Below, piece by piece: positions 6,283 to 7,189 of a stretch of 7,189 nucleotides of DNA (position 1 is its first letter; the number at the start of each line of letters is the position of its first letter). Made by a program: the position numbers and the translations under genes. Under the pieces are notes generated by a model. That model was not told where the DNA came from, searched no databases, and saw nothing but the letters and a program-made list of their open reading frames with translations. Source of the stretch: CAISIP01 sp963974265. Its GTDB lineage: Bacteria; Pseudomonadota; Gammaproteobacteria; Burkholderiales; Burkholderiaceae_C. The DNA is taken from NCBI GenBank assembly GCA_963974265.1, contig CAXBDR010000245.1, positions 1 to 7,189 of the forward strand. The letters run 5' to 3'.

Positions 6283-6415
6283 GATATTCTCCGTGTTCAA
6301 GACATGAAATGAAGAGGGGACGATACCACAGCGGCAGCGCACAACTCCCGCCCTGCCGGCATTGCCCCCACAGACACGCACGATCCACGGCCATGGCGCC
6401 GCCCGAGGGTGGCCT
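6283..6415 (-). promoter_or_regulatory. der-hfq intergenic region, likely hfq leader
   Basis: These 133 bp are the longest non-coding stretch in the window and the most likely place for an hfq promoter, but I find no convincing sigma-70 pair. A TATCGT hexamer (6325-6320, minus strand) could serve as a weak -10, with no TTGACA-like hexamer 16-18 bp upstream. Next to it an inverted repeat, CGGCAG (6358-6353) and CTGCCG (6337-6332), has a 15-base loop. No intrinsic terminator with a T-run follows der, so read-through from der is possible. The region ends in the hfq Shine-Dalgarno. Confidence 0.35.
6289..6292 (-). promoter_or_regulatory. hfq ribosome-binding site deciding the GTG start
   Basis: The minus strand reads ACGGAGAATATC immediately before the GTG at 6282. 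The GGAG core lies 6 bp from the start codon, the clearest Shine-Dalgarno in the window. It fixes the 83-residue Hfq and argues against the longer open frame that begins at 6381. Confidence 0.75.
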
Positions 6416-7189
6416 TCAGGACTTGTCCTTGTCGGCGTAGGGGTTGTGCGAAGTCTTCATCTCGATGCGCAACGGCGTGCCCACGAGGTTGAACTCCTTG
6501 CGAAACCGGGCCTCCAGGAAACGCTTGTAGGCATCGGTCACGTGTTCGAGGGAATTGCCGTGCACGACGATGACCGGCGGATTCATGCCGCCCTGATGGG
6601 CATATCGCAGCTTGGGCCGGTACATGCCGGCACGCTTGGGGCTCTGGAACTGGACCGCCTCGAGCAGCAGTCGCGTCAGCACCGGGGTCGACATCTTGCA
6701 GTTGGCCGCCTTGTGCGCCTGCGCAATCGAGGTCCACAACGGGCCCAGACCCTGGCGTTTGCGTGCCGAGATCAGGTGCAGCGAGGCGAACTTGAGGAAC
6801 GGCAGCCGGGTCTCGACCGAACGCTTGACCAGTTCACGCTGGTGCTCGTCGACCGCGTCCCACTTGTTGATCGCCACCACCACGGCCCGTCCGCTCTCCA
6901 GGATGTAGCCGGCGATATGGGCGTCCTGGTCGGTGACGCCCTGGGTGGCGTCGATCAGCAGCAACACCACATTGGCCGACTCGATGGCCTGCAGCGTCTT
7001 GACCACCGAGAACTTCTCGATCGCCTCGAACACCTTGCCGCGCCGGCGCAGCCCGGCGGTGTCGATGAGTTCGAAGCGTTGTCCATGGCGCTCGAACGGC
7101 ACCATGATGGCATCGCGCGTGGTGCCCGGCTGGTCGAACGCGACCAGTCGCTCCTCGCCCAGCCCGGGGTTGATCAGCGTGGATTTGCC
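6416..7189 (-). CDS. der: Der (EngA) ribosome-assembly GTPase, C-terminal part
   Basis: Der has two tandem GTPase domains and a C-terminal KH-like domain and is needed for 50S subunit maturation. Only the last 257 codons are present. The frame is open at the right edge and enters inside the P-loop of the second G domain (GKSTLIN); the family is about 450-490 residues, so the first G domain lies outside. Numbering from the window edge, visible motifs are QPGTTRD (20-26, G2), DTAGLRRRGKV (43-53, G3), NKWD (108-111, G4) and SAR (141-143, G5). The KH-like domain (about 165-247) includes PKRAGMYRPKLRYAHQGG and NPPVIVVHGN. The fragment ends HNPYADKDKS. Odd feature: after GKSTLIN the sequence is Pro-Gly-Leu, where relatives usually have Ala/Thr-Leu-Leu, putting Pro and Gly in the helix behind the P-loop. 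hfq starts 133 bp downstream. Family identity is secure. Confidence 0.96.
   Translation of the reverse strand, partial: GKSTLINPGLGEERLVAFDQPGTTRDAIMVPFERHGQRFELIDTAGLRRRGKVFEAIEKFSVVKTLQAIESANVVLLLIDATQGVTDQDAHIAGYILESGRAVVVAINKWDAVDEHQRELVKRSVETRLPFLKFASLHLISARKRQGLGPLWTSIAQAHKAANCKMSTPVLTRLLLEAVQFQSPKRAGMYRPKLRYAHQGGMNPPVIVVHGNSLEHVTDAYKRFLEARFRKEFNLVGTPLRIEMKTSHNPYADKDKS

Noticed and set aside
2596..6312. Further long plus-strand frames opposite hflC (2596-3336), hflK (3661-4740) and hflX/hfq (5086-6312).
   Set aside because: Each is in codon register with the minus-strand gene it covers, the same GC-rich shadow effect. The translations are low-complexity Arg, His, Leu, Gln and Gly strings without domain signatures.
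6320..6325. TATCGT upstream of hfq as a firm sigma-70 promoter.
   Set aside because: Only four of six bases match the -10 consensus and no -35-like hexamer lies at the right spacing, so I record only a candidate regulatory region.
6283..6381. A 33-residue N-terminal extension of Hfq from an ATG at 6381.
   Set aside because: The added residues do not resemble Hfq, and the GTG at 6282 has a well-placed GGAG site and gives the normal family N-terminus.
6297..6737. A 146-codon minus-strand frame overlapping the end of der and the start of the hfq leader.
   Set aside because: It is out of frame with der, whose KH-like domain is clearly encoded across the same bases, and its translation has no recognisable domain.
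1..7189. A defence island, phage, transposon or other undescribed system within the window.
   Set aside because: All coding space is accounted for by eight conserved housekeeping genes with short gaps. I found no transposase, integrase, terminal inverted repeats, spaced direct repeats or unexplained reading frames.

Overview
The window is a compact stretch of high-GC bacterial chromosome in which every gene I can support lies on the minus strand. Read in the direction of transcription (right to left) the order is der (3' part only), hfq, hflX, hflK, hflC, a small DUF2065/YjeT-type membrane protein gene, hisZ, and purA (5' part only). Gene order, protein sequences and codon use point to a betaproteobacterium, probably of the Burkholderiales. 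The E. coli hfq-hflX-hflK-hflC-yjeT-purA core is present. However, der precedes hfq, and hisZ, which E. coli lacks, sits just before purA. I cannot name the genus from the sequence alone.

Layout: positions 7189-6416 hold the C-terminal 257 codons of Der, a two-domain ribosome-assembly GTPase whose N-terminal half lies outside the window. A 133-bp gap, the longest non-coding stretch here, leads to hfq (6282-6031, GTG start with a clear Shine-Dalgarno). A 63-bp gap opening with a GC-rich hairpin separates hfq from hflX (5967-4771, TTG start). hflK (4752-3364) and hflC (3354-2452) follow with gaps of 18 and 9 bp. The DUF2065 gene (2448-2257, TTG start) begins 3 bp after the hflC stop. A 56-bp gap with a small AT-rich dyad precedes hisZ (2200-1052), and purA (1036 to the left edge) begins 15 bp after hisZ.

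The close spacing suggests one or two polycistronic transcripts. The genes join RNA-based regulation (Hfq), ribosome assembly and rescue (Der, HflX), control of the membrane protease FtsH (HflK and HflC), and two nucleotide-linked pathways (HisZ for the first step of histidine synthesis, PurA for AMP synthesis). HisZ implies a short-form HisG elsewhere in the genome.

I see no mobile element, CRISPR array, tRNA, rRNA or phage gene, and no evidence for an undescribed system. Very long open frames on the plus strand, up to 825 codons, are explained as codon-register shadows of the real genes. The points most worth a second look are small: an unexpected Pro-Gly pair after the Der P-loop, non-ATG starts at three of the six genes whose starts are visible, the hairpin after hfq, the dyad before hisZ, and repeat-encoded low-complexity segments in HflK and HflX.
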